From: Eubacteriales bacterium | GTDB taxonomy: Bacteria; Bacillota_A; Clostridia; Lachnospirales; Lachnospiraceae | Assembly (NCBI GenBank): GCA_030527765.1 | Contig: JAUNAE010000016.1 | Location: 12,684-24,729 of the forward strand | Direction of reading: 5' to 3' | Length of the DNA: 12,046 nucleotides | Part shown: positions 1 through 6,385 of the stretch, piece by piece | Position numbering within the stretch: position 1 is the first letter of the stretch | Layout of the letters: every line of letters starts with the position of its first letter | Program-made: the position numbers and the translations under genes | The notes under the pieces: generated by a model | The model's database searches: none | Seen by the model: only the letters and a program-made list of their open reading frames with translations | Told to the model about the DNA's origin: nothing

Positions 1-1139
1 GTCACAAGATCTTTCAGAGTAAAGCCATCCTGGCTTGCCATATAGTTGATCGTACCATGGTCCGCAGAATTTTCCCGAATATGACGGACCGCTGTTCCAA
101 CCATATCTTCGTCGCTTTTCAGAATTCTTCTCATATCCTGCTGGAAACCATTCTGATACTCGGCAAGCGTCCGTTTTGCTCTTCTCGGCAGTCTTCCGAA
201 ATCATACCCTGCTGCCATCAGTTTTGTCTCAGAGAGAAGCCCGTCTCTCAGAATCAGATCCAGAGGAGCCCCTTCTCCCACAATATGGAAACCGTCAATA
301 TGGTACACTACTTTCCACCACTGCAGTGCCTTCAATGCATACGAAGCATCCGTTCCCTCCGGAAAATAAAATTCCATAATACATTCCATACCGGCTTTGT
401 GAAGAGCTTTTACGAAATCCCTCACTTCATTCTCCGGCTTTTTTTCCGCACAGTAAGACTTCTTCGGAGCGAAATAGAATCCGGAACGGTATCCCCAGAA
501 ATTCACTCTCTCTGTATCCTGTTTCGCTGTCACCATTCCCTCGTTTGCTCTCTTTGGAAACGTTTCTGCAAACTCATAGGCCGGCATCAGTTCGATTCCG
601 TTAATTCCAAGCTCTTTCCAATAAGGAATCATCTTTTTCAAAGCAGAAAAGGTTCCCTTTTTGGAAATCCTTCCCTTATATCCCATAGTGTACCCTCTTA
701 CGTGCACTTTGTACAAAATCAGGTCCTCATACGGAATATTCAGTGGTTTATCTTCTTCCCAGTCATAGGCTTCCGGATAAAACATTCCGCTTCGTATAGC
801 ATGCTCATCCTCTTCTTTGGAGGCCGGCGCTCCAAAAACTTCTCTTCCATATACGAGCATCGCTCTTGGATCATGATAGATTTCCCCGTTAATCCGGTAA
901 TTATATTCATAAACAGCCGGACTGATTCCTTCCACTCTCACAGAACGAACTCTTCCCATACGAAGTTCATGTTTCAGAGGAATTTCGCGAACCGGTTCCC
1001 GCGTCTTTTTTTGATACAGGACAAGAGCGACTTTTGCATCCTCATCCGCTTCGATTGTAAAATTGTATCCCCGTTCCACCTTTGTTACTCCCGGAATCAA
1101 TGGATTTCCTGCACTGATCTTCAAATTATCTGCTGTCAT
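1..1139 (-). CDS. GH13 pullulanase/GlgX-like protein with degenerate active site (3' end outside window)
   Basis: 379 codons are visible before the left edge cuts the gene. Start is the ATG at 1137-1139, with AGGAGAGG (1148-1155) 8 nt upstream. Residues about 10-100 look like the N-terminal beta-sandwich (CBM48-like) of debranching enzymes. From about residue 140 (LILYKVHVRGYT) an alpha-amylase TIM barrel begins, with LGINGIELMP and NFWGYRSGFYFAP typical of pullulanases and GlgX. The catalytic positions do not fit an active enzyme. Region I reads IMEFYFPE (254-261) instead of a D..NH form. Region II reads GFHIV (283-287), lacking the Arg and the nucleophile Asp. Region III reads KLMAAGYD (306-313), with Ala where the acid/base Glu belongs. 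Region IV reads ASQDG, with Gln for His; its Asp371 remains. The frame is intact, so this looks like a maintained pseudoenzyme rather than a decayed gene. Family assignment is firm; loss of activity is inference. It lies 164 bp downstream of exoA and may share its transcript. Confidence 0.88.
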   Translation of the reverse strand, partial: MTADNLKISAGNPLIPGVTKVERGYNFTIEADEDAKVALVLYQKKTREPVREIPLKHELRMGRVRSVRVEGISPAVYEYNYRINGEIYHDPRAMLVYGREVFGAPASKEEDEHAIRSGMFYPEAYDWEEDKPLNIPYEDLILYKVHVRGYTMGYKGRISKKGTFSALKKMIPYWKELGINGIELMPAYEFAETFPKRANEGMVTAKQDTERVNFWGYRSGFYFAPKKSYCAEKKPENEVRDFVKALHKAGMECIMEFYFPEGTDASYALKALQWWKVVYHIDGFHIVGEGAPLDLILRDGLLSETKLMAAGYDFGRLPRRAKRTLAEYQNGFQQDMRRILKSDEDMVGTAVRHIRENSADHGTINYMASQDGFTLKDLV

Positions 1140-1303
1140 TTATTTATCCTCTCCTGCCCGGCAGAGAGTGTTCTTCTCCGACACTCCCAAGCCTCTACTC
1201 ATTTTTTTATCTCGTGCTTCTGCTGTCACATCACCCTATCCGTAACTGTCTTGCACCTTCGCAGTTACTCTGTCAACCGCAGCGATTCCATCCCTTCACA
1301 CTC
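1140..1303 (-). other. exoA to GH13 intergenic region with inverted repeats
   Basis: This is a 164-bp gap between two co-oriented genes. It holds a perfect 7-bp inverted repeat, GTAACTG (1242-1248) and CAGTTAC (1262-1268), with a 13-nt loop. A smaller hairpin, GAGTGT/ACACTC, spans 1166-1186. An 11-nt palindrome, CTGCCCGGCAG (1154-1164), abuts the ribosome binding site of the downstream gene. A TTGACA (minus strand, 1271-1276) lies beside the first repeat but has no good -10 at 16-18 bp. None of the hairpins has a U tract, so no terminator is visible. The repeats could be an operator or a leader structure; the function is unknown. Confidence 0.4.
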
Positions 1304-2059
1304 TCATAAACGAGCCCGAAGTTCAATGGGACAATGGTCGGATCCAAAGATCTCCGGATGAATGAACGCATCTTCCAGAGACTCCGTAAGGGAAGGCGAT
1401 GTTACAAAATAATCGATTCTCCATCCCGCATTTTTTTCCCTCGCATGGAAACGATAGGACCACCAGGAATACTGTTCCTCCATATCCGGATAAAAATGAC
1501 GGAAGGTGTCCACGAATCCCTCTTCCAGTACACGGGAAAAACATTCTCTTTCTTCGTCACTGAATCCGGGATTTCCCCGGTTCGTCTTTGGATTTTTCAG
1601 GTCAATCTCTTTGTGAGCCACATTCAGGTCTCCGCAGAGAATCACCGGTTTCTCCTTCTGTAGCTCTTTCATATAGGAAAGGAGATCTCTCTCCCAGGTC
1701 ATACGATAGTCCAGTCTCTTTAATTCACTCTGAGAATTTGGCGTATATACCGTAATAAGAAAGAATTTTTCAAATTCCGCTGTAATCATTCGGCCTTCCT
1801 GGTCATGTTCTTCCTTTCCCATACCATAAGTCACACGAAGAGGCTCTGTTTTGGTAAACATAGCTGTTCCCGAGTATCCTTTTCGCTTTGCATAATTCCA
1901 ATATTGATAATATCCCGGAAGATCCAGGTGAATCTGTCCTTCCTGACACTTTGTCTCCTGAAGACAAAATACATCTGCATCCAGTTCCTGAAAGCTCTTC
2001 AGAAACCCTTTTGTAACGCAGGCACGTATTCCGTTTACATTCCATGAAACTAATTTCAT
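1304..2059 (-). CDS. exoA: Exodeoxyribonuclease III / AP endonuclease
   Basis: 251-aa member of the exonuclease III family (endonuclease/exonuclease/phosphatase fold). These proteins incise DNA 5' of abasic sites and remove 3' blocking groups in base excision repair. All family signatures are present: SWNVNGIRA at the N-terminus (Asn7), LQETK with metal-binding Glu35, Tyr105 in VYTPNS, GDLNVAH with Asp144 and Asn146, SWWSYRF (199-205), and the terminal GSDHCPI with Asp241-His242. Length matches Bacillus ExoA. The ATG at 2059 was preferred to one 11 codons upstream because conserved sequence begins at MKLVSWNVNG and a strong ribosome binding site sits 6 nt before it. It is transcribed divergently from the DUF1292 gene, from an extended -10 promoter at 2122-2150. 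No terminator is visible after its TGA, so readthrough into the GH13-like gene is possible. Confidence 0.97.
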   Translation of the reverse strand: MKLVSWNVNGIRACVTKGFLKSFQELDADVFCLQETKCQEGQIHLDLPGYYQYWNYAKRKGYSGTAMFTKTEPLRVTYGMGKEEHDQEGRMITAEFEKFFLITVYTPNSQSELKRLDYRMTWERDLLSYMKELQKEKPVILCGDLNVAHKEIDLKNPKTNRGNPGFSDEERECFSRVLEEGFVDTFRHFYPDMEEQYSWWSYRFHAREKNAGWRIDYFVTSPSLTESLEDAFIHPEIFGSDHCPIELRARL

Positions 2060-2065
2060 TGAATT

Positions 2066-2073
2066 CTCCTCTC
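2066..2073 (-). promoter_or_regulatory. Ribosome binding site fixing the exoA start
   Basis: GAGAGGAG on the minus strand ends 6 nt before the ATG at 2059. It supports this start over the in-frame ATG at 2092, which lacks a comparable site and would add 11 non-conserved residues. Confidence 0.85.
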
Positions 2074-2121
2074 TTTGTCTTTCAAAATCCATCCGGATCT
2101 CTTAATTGACTGAATATGAGC

Positions 2122-2150
2122 ATTATAGCATATTCTTACCCGACTTAGAA
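2122..2150 (-). promoter_or_regulatory. exoA promoter (extended -10)
   Basis: On the minus strand a perfect TATAAT (2122-2127) is preceded by TGC (2128-2130), giving the extended -10 form TGnTATAAT. At 17 bp spacing the -35 hexamer is TTCTAA (2145-2150), a weak 3/6 match that fits an extended -10 promoter. Transcription would start near 2115, about 55 nt before the exoA ATG. Confidence 0.75.
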
Positions 2151-2161
2151 ACCCCTCCCTA

Positions 2162-2190
2162 TTGCTTTCTTCAGATTCTTCTGATACAAT
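2162..2190 (+). promoter_or_regulatory. Promoter of the DUF1292 gene (extended -10)
   Basis: TACAAT (2185-2190) is preceded by TGA (2182-2184), again an extended -10. TTGCTT (2162-2167) lies 17 bp upstream as a partial -35. The start would be near 2197, giving a leader of about 30 nt. This promoter and the exoA promoter sit back to back, with only 11 bp between their -35 elements. Confidence 0.68.
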
Positions 2191-2226
2191 CGAAGTTATT
2201 CTAATGAAAGAAGAGGTTACCTCATT

Positions 2227-2607
2227 ATGAGTGATGAATTTAACAGCAACTTCGGATGCAGTCCCAGCGACTGTGCAACTTGCGGCGGATGCGGCGGCGG
2301 AAATGTTGAGCTGGAAGAGCATCGCACCCTCACACTGACTATGGAAGACGATTCTGAAGTTGAGTGTGCAATTATCGGAACCTTCCTTGCAGGAGAGGAC
2401 AAATACATTGCCCTTCTTCCTCTGGATGAGAATGGTCAGAATCAGCAGGGTGAGGTATATCTGTACACCTTCACCACAGCACCGGATGGTTCTCCTATGC
2501 TTTCCAACATCGAAAGCGACGAGGAGTACGCAGCAGCTGCAGATGCCTTCAACACATGGGTTGAGGAGAATGCACGTCTCGTTGCAGAGTCCAACGGCGC
2601 AGAGTAA
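2227..2607 (+). CDS. DUF1292 domain protein with N-terminal four-cysteine cluster
   Basis: 126-aa acidic protein. Residues about 30-85 match the DUF1292 pattern: TLTLTMEDDSEVECAIIGTF, then YIALLPLDENG and EVYLYTF. A helical acidic tail follows (about 98-126, SDEEYAAAADAF...). The first 26 residues contain cysteines at 11, 16, 19 and 22 in a C-x4-C-x2-C-x2-C arrangement within a glycine-rich stretch, a possible metal site. Cys47 is a fifth cysteine. The function of DUF1292 proteins is not known to me. In many Firmicutes short DUF1292 genes sit near yrrK/alaS; here the gene stands alone between a divergent exoA and a convergent dut. The ribosome binding site AAGAGG (2211-2216) is 10 nt before the ATG and overlaps the small inverted repeat GAGGT-T-ACCTC (2213-2223). 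It is the only plus-strand gene and has its own promoter and terminator. Confidence 0.9.
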   Translation: MSDEFNSNFGCSPSDCATCGGCGGGNVELEEHRTLTLTMEDDSEVECAIIGTFLAGEDKYIALLPLDENGQNQQGEVYLYTFTTAPDGSPMLSNIESDEEYAAAADAFNTWVEENARLVAESNGAE

Positions 2608-2660
2608 TTATGAGCCCGGCAGTCTGCTCATGAATGCAGAATGTTTCGCAGCTTACGTTC

Positions 2661-2711
2661 AAAAAACCACCGGTTTCAGAAACATACATTTCTGAAATCG
2701 ATGGTTTTTTT
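2661..2711. terminator. Bidirectional rho-independent terminator between DUF1292 gene and dut
   Basis: A long hairpin pairs 2661-2682 with 2689-2710. It has 22 potential pairs, with one mismatch (2670/2701) and one G-U, around a 6-nt loop. The outer edges are six A on the left and seven T on the right, so the stem gives a U tract in both directions. It lies 54 nt after the DUF1292 stop and 10 nt after the dut stop on the opposite strand, serving both convergent transcripts. Confidence 0.93.
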
Positions 2712-2720
2712 ATCTGTCTC

Positions 2721-3233
2721 TTATTTCGTTGTACTTCCGAATCCGCCATTTCGGATCTCGGTCGCATCATCATCCACTGTGATGCCATACTCCACAAAAA
2801 TACCCTGCATAAAGCCGGTACCTTCCGGAATTTCCACGGTTTTGTTCTCGTTTGTATCATTGGTGATTTTGGCGAACATGTGTCCTTCATTATCTGAGAA
2901 GAAATAATCACTGTCAATAATACCTACTGTATTGTTCAGCTGAAGACGATATTTGAAGCCAAGTCCGCTTCTCGGATAGCATTTCAGTACCCAGTCCTGT
3001 TCCATTTCCACACGAATCCCGGTCGGAATCTTAATGGTTTCTCCCGGACGCAGTACTACAGCAGCCGGTGCAAAGAAATCATAGCCTGCACTTCCCGCCG
3101 TTGCTCTCCTCGGAAGTTTCAAACGATTGTAAATCTCTCTTGCTTCCTCTTCTGTACATTCCGAAAAAGTATCTAACCAGTCAGAAAGGAAACGTTCCTC
3201 ACTGACTTTGTGAAATTTTGCAATCCTTCTCAT
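2721..3233 (-). CDS. dut: dUTP diphosphatase (dUTPase), trimeric type
   Basis: 170-aa protein. dUTPase hydrolyses dUTP to dUMP and PPi, keeping uracil out of DNA and supplying dUMP for dTMP. Five motifs can be traced: I SAGYDFFAP (48-56); II YPRSGLGFK (86-94); III VGIIDSDY (103-110), with catalytic-type Asp107 and Tyr110; IV EGTGFMQGIF (137-146); V RNGGFGSTTK (161-170), the glycine-rich tail. After motif III the usual YRGE is replaced by a longer YFFSDNEGHMF stretch, as in a clostridial/phage-type subgroup. About 45 residues precede motif I, rich in Glu and predicted helical, longer than in minimal dUTPases. The start at 3233 is supported by AAAGGAG (3241-3247) 7 nt upstream. It follows nrdG after 17 nt and is the last gene before the bidirectional terminator. 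A dCTP deaminase is less likely because motifs III and V are of dUTPase form. Confidence 0.9.
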   Translation of the reverse strand: MRRIAKFHKVSEERFLSDWLDTFSECTEEEAREIYNRLKLPRRATAGSAGYDFFAPAAVVLRPGETIKIPTGIRVEMEQDWVLKCYPRSGLGFKYRLQLNNTVGIIDSDYFFSDNEGHMFAKITNDTNENKTVEIPEGTGFMQGIFVEYGITVDDDATEIRNGGFGSTTK

Positions 3234-3250
3234 AGCCGGTCTCCTTTACT

Positions 3251-3742
3251 TTATTCTTCCACCAGAACAACCTGTCCGGATTTTCTACTCTCCGGTACAT
3301 TCACTACTCTCTGATTGGAAGAACCTTTCCAGTGAAGCTTCACGTCTTTTTTCTCAATTTCGAACTCGCCGTCCACAACAACATCCAGATAATTCATAAT
3401 CTCAAGATTCTGAATTTCTTCCCACAAAAATCCGGTGTAAAGCCAGATGGTTTTGTCCGGATATTTTTCGCGGATTTCTGCTGCAAGAGCGGTCACATCA
3501 GCGACATTGGCAGGATGAAGGGGATCTCCTCCGGAAAATGTGATACCATCCACATAATCTTTCTCAAGTTCCTCAAACAGCTCCATCTTGTCTTTGTCAG
3601 CAAATGGGATCCCGCCATTGGGATCCCATGTAATTGGATTCTGACATTCTTTGCAGCCGTGATTACATCCGGCTACCCAAAGTACCACACGCAGACCTGC
3701 TCCATTCAGCATATCATCTTTTGTGATATTATGATATCTCAT
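3251..3742 (-). CDS. nrdG: Anaerobic ribonucleoside-triphosphate reductase activating protein (radical SAM)
   Basis: 163-aa NrdG. This radical-SAM enzyme uses a [4Fe-4S] cluster and S-adenosylmethionine to place the glycyl radical on the anaerobic reductase NrdD. The cluster motif is AGCNHGCKECQNP, with Cys26, Cys30 and Cys33 (CxxxCxxC). ITFSGGDPL (about 67-75) is the GGE-type SAM-binding segment, and KTIWLYTGF (about 95-103) is typical of the family. Length is usual for NrdG. The ATG at 3742 lies 2 nt after the pnp stop, and its ribosome binding site (GAAGGAAG) lies inside the last pnp codons, so translation is probably coupled. nrdG usually follows nrdD; no nrdD is present here. The partner could be elsewhere on the chromosome. 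A related activase for another glycyl-radical enzyme is less likely, since those are usually longer with extra ferredoxin domains. Confidence 0.92.
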   Translation of the reverse strand: MRYHNITKDDMLNGAGLRVVLWVAGCNHGCKECQNPITWDPNGGIPFADKDKMELFEELEKDYVDGITFSGGDPLHPANVADVTALAAEIREKYPDKTIWLYTGFLWEEIQNLEIMNYLDVVVDGEFEIEKKDVKLHWKGSSNQRVVNVPESRKSGQVVLVEE

Positions 3743-3744
3743 GA

Positions 3745-5838
3745 TCAGACTTCCTTCGGCACATCTTTAATACTAAAGCTCATTCTGCCCATTTTATCTT
3801 TGCCCATGCAGATGACAGTTACCTTGTCTCCGAGAGTCAGGACGTCTTCCACACGATTAATTCTCTCTTTTGCAATTTTGGAAATATGAACCATTCCCTC
3901 TTTGCCCGGAGCAAATTCCACGAAGGCACCGAATTCTTTGATGCTTACAACGGAACCGGTCAGGATCTGTCCCTGCTCAAAGTCGCTTGCGATGATCTCG
4001 ATCATTCTCTTCGCTTCATCCATGCTCTTCTGCTCAACACCGCAGATGGATACTGCACCGTCATCTGTGATATCAATCTTCACACCGGTACGCTCGATGA
4101 TGGTGTTGATGGTTTTGCCTCTCTGGCCTACTACATCACCAATCTTCTGCGGATCGATCTGAATCTGGATGATCTTCGGTGCATATTTTCCTACAGTCTC
4201 ACGAGGAGCTGCAATGCATTTCTCCATAACTTCTGTCAGGATGTACTCTCTCGCCTCTTTTGTACGGCGGATTGCTTCCTCAACGATCGATCTGGTCAGA
4301 CCATGAATCTTAATATCCATCTGGATTGCTGTGATTCCATCATGAGTTCCGGCAACTTTGAAGTCCATGTCTCCGAAGAAGTCCTCAAGACCCTGAATAT
4401 CAGTCAGTACGATGTAATCATCATCAGTCTCACCGGTAACAAGACCACAGGAAATACCTGCAACAGGTTTCTTAATCGGTACACCTGCAGCCATAAGAGA
4501 CATAGTAGATGCACAAATACTTGCCTGAGAAGTAGAACCGTTGGACTCAAAGGTCTCAGATACGGTACGGATTGCATATGGGAACTCTGCCTCAGAAGGA
4601 AGTACCGGTACCAGTGCTCTCTCAGCAAGTGCTCCGTGTCCGATCTCACGACGTCCCGGTCCTCTGGATGGTTTGGTCTCACCTACAGAGTAGGACGGGA
4701 AGTTGTAGTGATGCATATATCTCTTGCTTGTCTCAAACTCATCCAGACCGTCAATTCTCTGAGCCTCGGAAAGAGGAGCCAGAGTTGTCACGGTACAGAT
4801 CTGAGTCTGTCCACGGGTAAACATTGCAGAACCGTGAACTCTCGGAATAATGTCTGTCTCAGCAGCAAGCGGACGAATCTGGGTAATTGCACGGCCATCC
4901 GGACGCTTCTGATCTTTCAGGATCATCTTACGAACGGTCTTCTTCTGATACTGATATACAGCCTCGCCAAGAACTGCCAGCCACTCTTCTTTGTCAGCAA
5001 ATGCCTCTTTGAGTTTCTCTGTAACCACACGGATGTTGTTCTCGCGGGTCTGTTTGTCATCGGAGAATACCGCAACTTCCATCTCTGCCGGAGGTACGAT
5101 CTCTTTGATTGCAGCGAAAAGCTCTTCCGGAACAGCGCAGGACTCATAGGTATGTTTCTCTTTTCCACACTCAGCAACAATCTTGTCGATGAATTTGATG
5201 ATTTCCTGGTTCACTTCATGAGCTTTGTAGATCGCCTCGATCATCTTATCCTCCGGAACTTCTTTTGCTCCGGCTTCGATCATGATAACTTTTTCTCTTG
5301 TGGATGCTACGGTCAGTGCAAGATCAGAAACTTCTTTCTGTGCAAGAGTCGGGTTGATGACGAACTCTCCGTCAATCAGACCAACCTGTGTTGTTGCACA
5401 AGGACCATCAAACGGAATATCGGAAATGCAGGTTGCAATGGCAGAACCAAGCATTGCAGGAATCTCCGGGTTACAGTCCGGATCTACTGCCATAACCATG
5501 TTCACAAGTGTTACGTCGTTGCGGTAATCCTTTGGAAACAGAGGACGCATCGGACGGTCAATAACACGGGATGTCAGGATCGCATGCTCGCTTGCTTTTC
5601 CTTCTCTCTTGTTGAATCCTCCCGGAATTTTTCCGACAGCATACATTTTCTCTTCGTACTCTACGCTCAGAGGGAAGAAGTCAATTCCTTCTCTCGGCTC
5701 CTTAGAAGCTGTAGCAGTAGAAAGTACAGTGGTATCTCCATAGTGCATCAGTGCTGCACCATTGGCTTGCTTTGCAACACGGCCAACATCGACCGTAAGA
5801 GTTCTTCCGGCTAAATCCATGGAATAACTTTTGTACAT
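3745..5838 (-). CDS. pnp: Polyribonucleotide nucleotidyltransferase (PNPase)
   Basis: 697-aa PNPase, the trimeric 3'-5' phosphorolytic exoribonuclease of mRNA decay. Layout is canonical. First RNase PH-like domain: RTLTVDVGRVAKQANGAAL near the N-terminus and DRPMRPLFPKDYRND at 94-108. A helical linker follows. Second RNase PH-like domain: GRREIGHGALAERAL with the phosphate-binding region, and FFGDMDFKVAGT (about 487-498) with the active-site aspartates. Then a KH domain (about 555-615) with GQRG as the GxxG loop, and a C-terminal S1 domain (about 622-697, GSVVSIKEFGAFVEF). Length matches Bacillus PNPase (about 705). The ATG at 5838 was preferred to one 14 codons upstream because it has a near-perfect ribosome binding site and starts at the conserved MYKSYSMDLAGR. 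It lies downstream of rpsO, as in many bacteria, but is separated from it by a terminator and a structured leader. Confidence 0.98.
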   Translation of the reverse strand: MYKSYSMDLAGRTLTVDVGRVAKQANGAALMHYGDTTVLSTATASKEPREGIDFFPLSVEYEEKMYAVGKIPGGFNKREGKASEHAILTSRVIDRPMRPLFPKDYRNDVTLVNMVMAVDPDCNPEIPAMLGSAIATCISDIPFDGPCATTQVGLIDGEFVINPTLAQKEVSDLALTVASTREKVIMIEAGAKEVPEDKMIEAIYKAHEVNQEIIKFIDKIVAECGKEKHTYESCAVPEELFAAIKEIVPPAEMEVAVFSDDKQTRENNIRVVTEKLKEAFADKEEWLAVLGEAVYQYQKKTVRKMILKDQKRPDGRAITQIRPLAAETDIIPRVHGSAMFTRGQTQICTVTTLAPLSEAQRIDGLDEFETSKRYMHHYNFPSYSVGETKPSRGPGRREIGHGALAERALVPVLPSEAEFPYAIRTVSETFESNGSTSQASICASTMSLMAAGVPIKKPVAGISCGLVTGETDDDYIVLTDIQGLEDFFGDMDFKVAGTHDGITAIQMDIKIHGLTRSIVEEAIRRTKEAREYILTEVMEKCIAAPRETVGKYAPKIIQIQIDPQKIGDVVGQRGKTINTIIERTGVKIDITDDGAVSICGVEQKSMDEAKRMIEIIASDFEQGQILTGSVVSIKEFGAFVEFAPGKEGMVHISKIAKERINRVEDVLTLGDKVTVICMGKDKMGRMSFSIKDVPKEV

Positions 5839-5843
5839 ACTTA

Positions 5844-5852
5844 CTCTCCTTT
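5844..5852 (-). promoter_or_regulatory. Ribosome binding site fixing the pnp start
   Basis: AAAGGAGAG on the minus strand, with its AGGAG core 7 nt before the ATG at 5838. The alternative ATG at 5880 would place this site inside the coding region and add a basic 14-residue extension not seen in the family. Confidence 0.88.
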
Positions 5853-5933
5853 TCTTCTGATAATTCTTCTTTCTGGACAATCATCCACAGACATCCACGG
5901 GCACGTCTCTTCCTGTGAACCGCCTGTTTTGCT

Positions 5934-6071
5934 ATATGTGCAAAAGAAGCAAATCCTTTCGATATACGAAGAATCAGCCTATTTTGCACATATCTTCTTA
6001 TGAGCAAGAAGCGAAGCGGATTGCGAATATCCGTTTGACTTGCGCTTTAACCGCGAGCTGCTTCGCAGCAG
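5934..6071 (-). other. Structured pnp leader / possible dispersed palindromic element
   Basis: The 280-bp rpsO-pnp gap has no gene. On the minus strand it holds three successive hairpins. The first is CTGCT/AGCAG (6058-6071) with a GCGA loop of GNRA type. The second (6009-6047) pairs AAGCG/CGCTT, AAG/CTT and CGGAT/ATCCG, 13 pairs with small bulges. The third has a perfect 12-bp arm, ATATGTGCAAAA (5934-5945) with TTTTGCACATAT (5982-5993), and imperfect inner pairing. No convincing promoter was found in it. Known pnp leaders of enterobacteria form long stems cut by RNase III for autocontrol; a similar role here is inference. The other reading is a REP/MITE-like repeat inserted between the genes. 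Nearer pnp, CATCCAC occurs twice (5882-5888, 5892-5898). Confidence 0.55.
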
Positions 6072-6077
6072 GTATTC

Positions 6078-6107
6078 AAAAAAGGGGACGGATGATATCC
6101 GTCCCCT
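6078..6107 (-). terminator. rho-independent terminator after rpsO
   Basis: On the minus strand a perfect 10-bp GC-rich stem (6084-6093 with 6097-6106, extendable by one A-T pair) closes a 3-nt loop. Six T follow (AAAAAA at 6078-6083 on the plus strand). It starts 12 nt after the rpsO stop. It should separate rpsO from pnp, at least partly. Confidence 0.95.
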
Positions 6108-6118
6108 CCGCATACCAA

Positions 6119-6385
6119 TTATTTTCTTAAGCCTAATTTCTCGATCAGGGCACGATATCTTTCGATATCTGTTTTCTTAAGGTAAGCAAGAAGTCCACGT
6201 CTCTGACCAACCATTTTCAGCAGACCACGTCTGGAATGATGATCTTTGTGATGTGTTTTGAGATGCTCGGTGAGCTCCTGGATTCTAGCGGTCAGGACTG
6301 CTACCTGTACCTCCGGTGAACCTGTGTCACCCTCTGTTCTTGCATACTCTGCCATAATTGCTGCTTTCTTCTCTTTTGAAATCAT
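6119..6385 (-). CDS. rpsO: 30S ribosomal protein S15
   Basis: 88-aa S15, a primary 16S rRNA-binding protein of the 30S platform (central domain, three-way junction of helices 20-22). The whole sequence is canonical: [15 protein letters not shown] (about 21-35), then [16 protein letters not shown] (about 41-56) with the rRNA-contacting HHSRRGLL, then [10 protein letters not shown] (68-77), and a basic C-terminus. Length is the usual 88-89. The ATG at 6385 has AAGGAGGA (6393-6400) 7 nt upstream. It has its own strong promoter and an 88-nt leader, and is followed at once by a strong terminator. It can thus be expressed as a short single-gene transcript as well as by readthrough from ribF. Confidence 0.99.
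   Translation of the reverse strand: MISKEKKAAIMAEYARTEGDTGSPEVQVAVLTARIQELTEHLKTHHKDHHSRRGLLKMVGQRRGLLAYLKKTDIERYRALIEKLGLRK

Noticed and set aside
1248..1276. TTGACA at 1271-1276 as a definite promoter for the GH13-like gene
   Set aside because: At 16-18 bp spacing the -10 candidates (such as CAAGAC) match poorly and no TGn extension is present.
57..1361. Plus-strand open frame (434 codons) opposite the GH13-like gene and the exoA end
   Set aside because: The protein is Phe/Ser/His-rich with no family likeness, and the opposite strand encodes a recognisable GH13-type barrel with a good ribosome binding site.
3886..5814. Long plus-strand open frame (642 codons) antisense to pnp
   Set aside because: It lies wholly opposite a fully conserved PNPase, has no recognisable domain, and its composition (many Cys, Asn, Arg, Ser) is what the reverse complement of biased coding sequence gives.
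5915..6130. Small plus-strand open frame in the rpsO-pnp gap
   Set aside because: It runs through the rpsO terminator and the rpsO stop on the other strand, has no ribosome binding site, and its sequence is explained by the palindromes.
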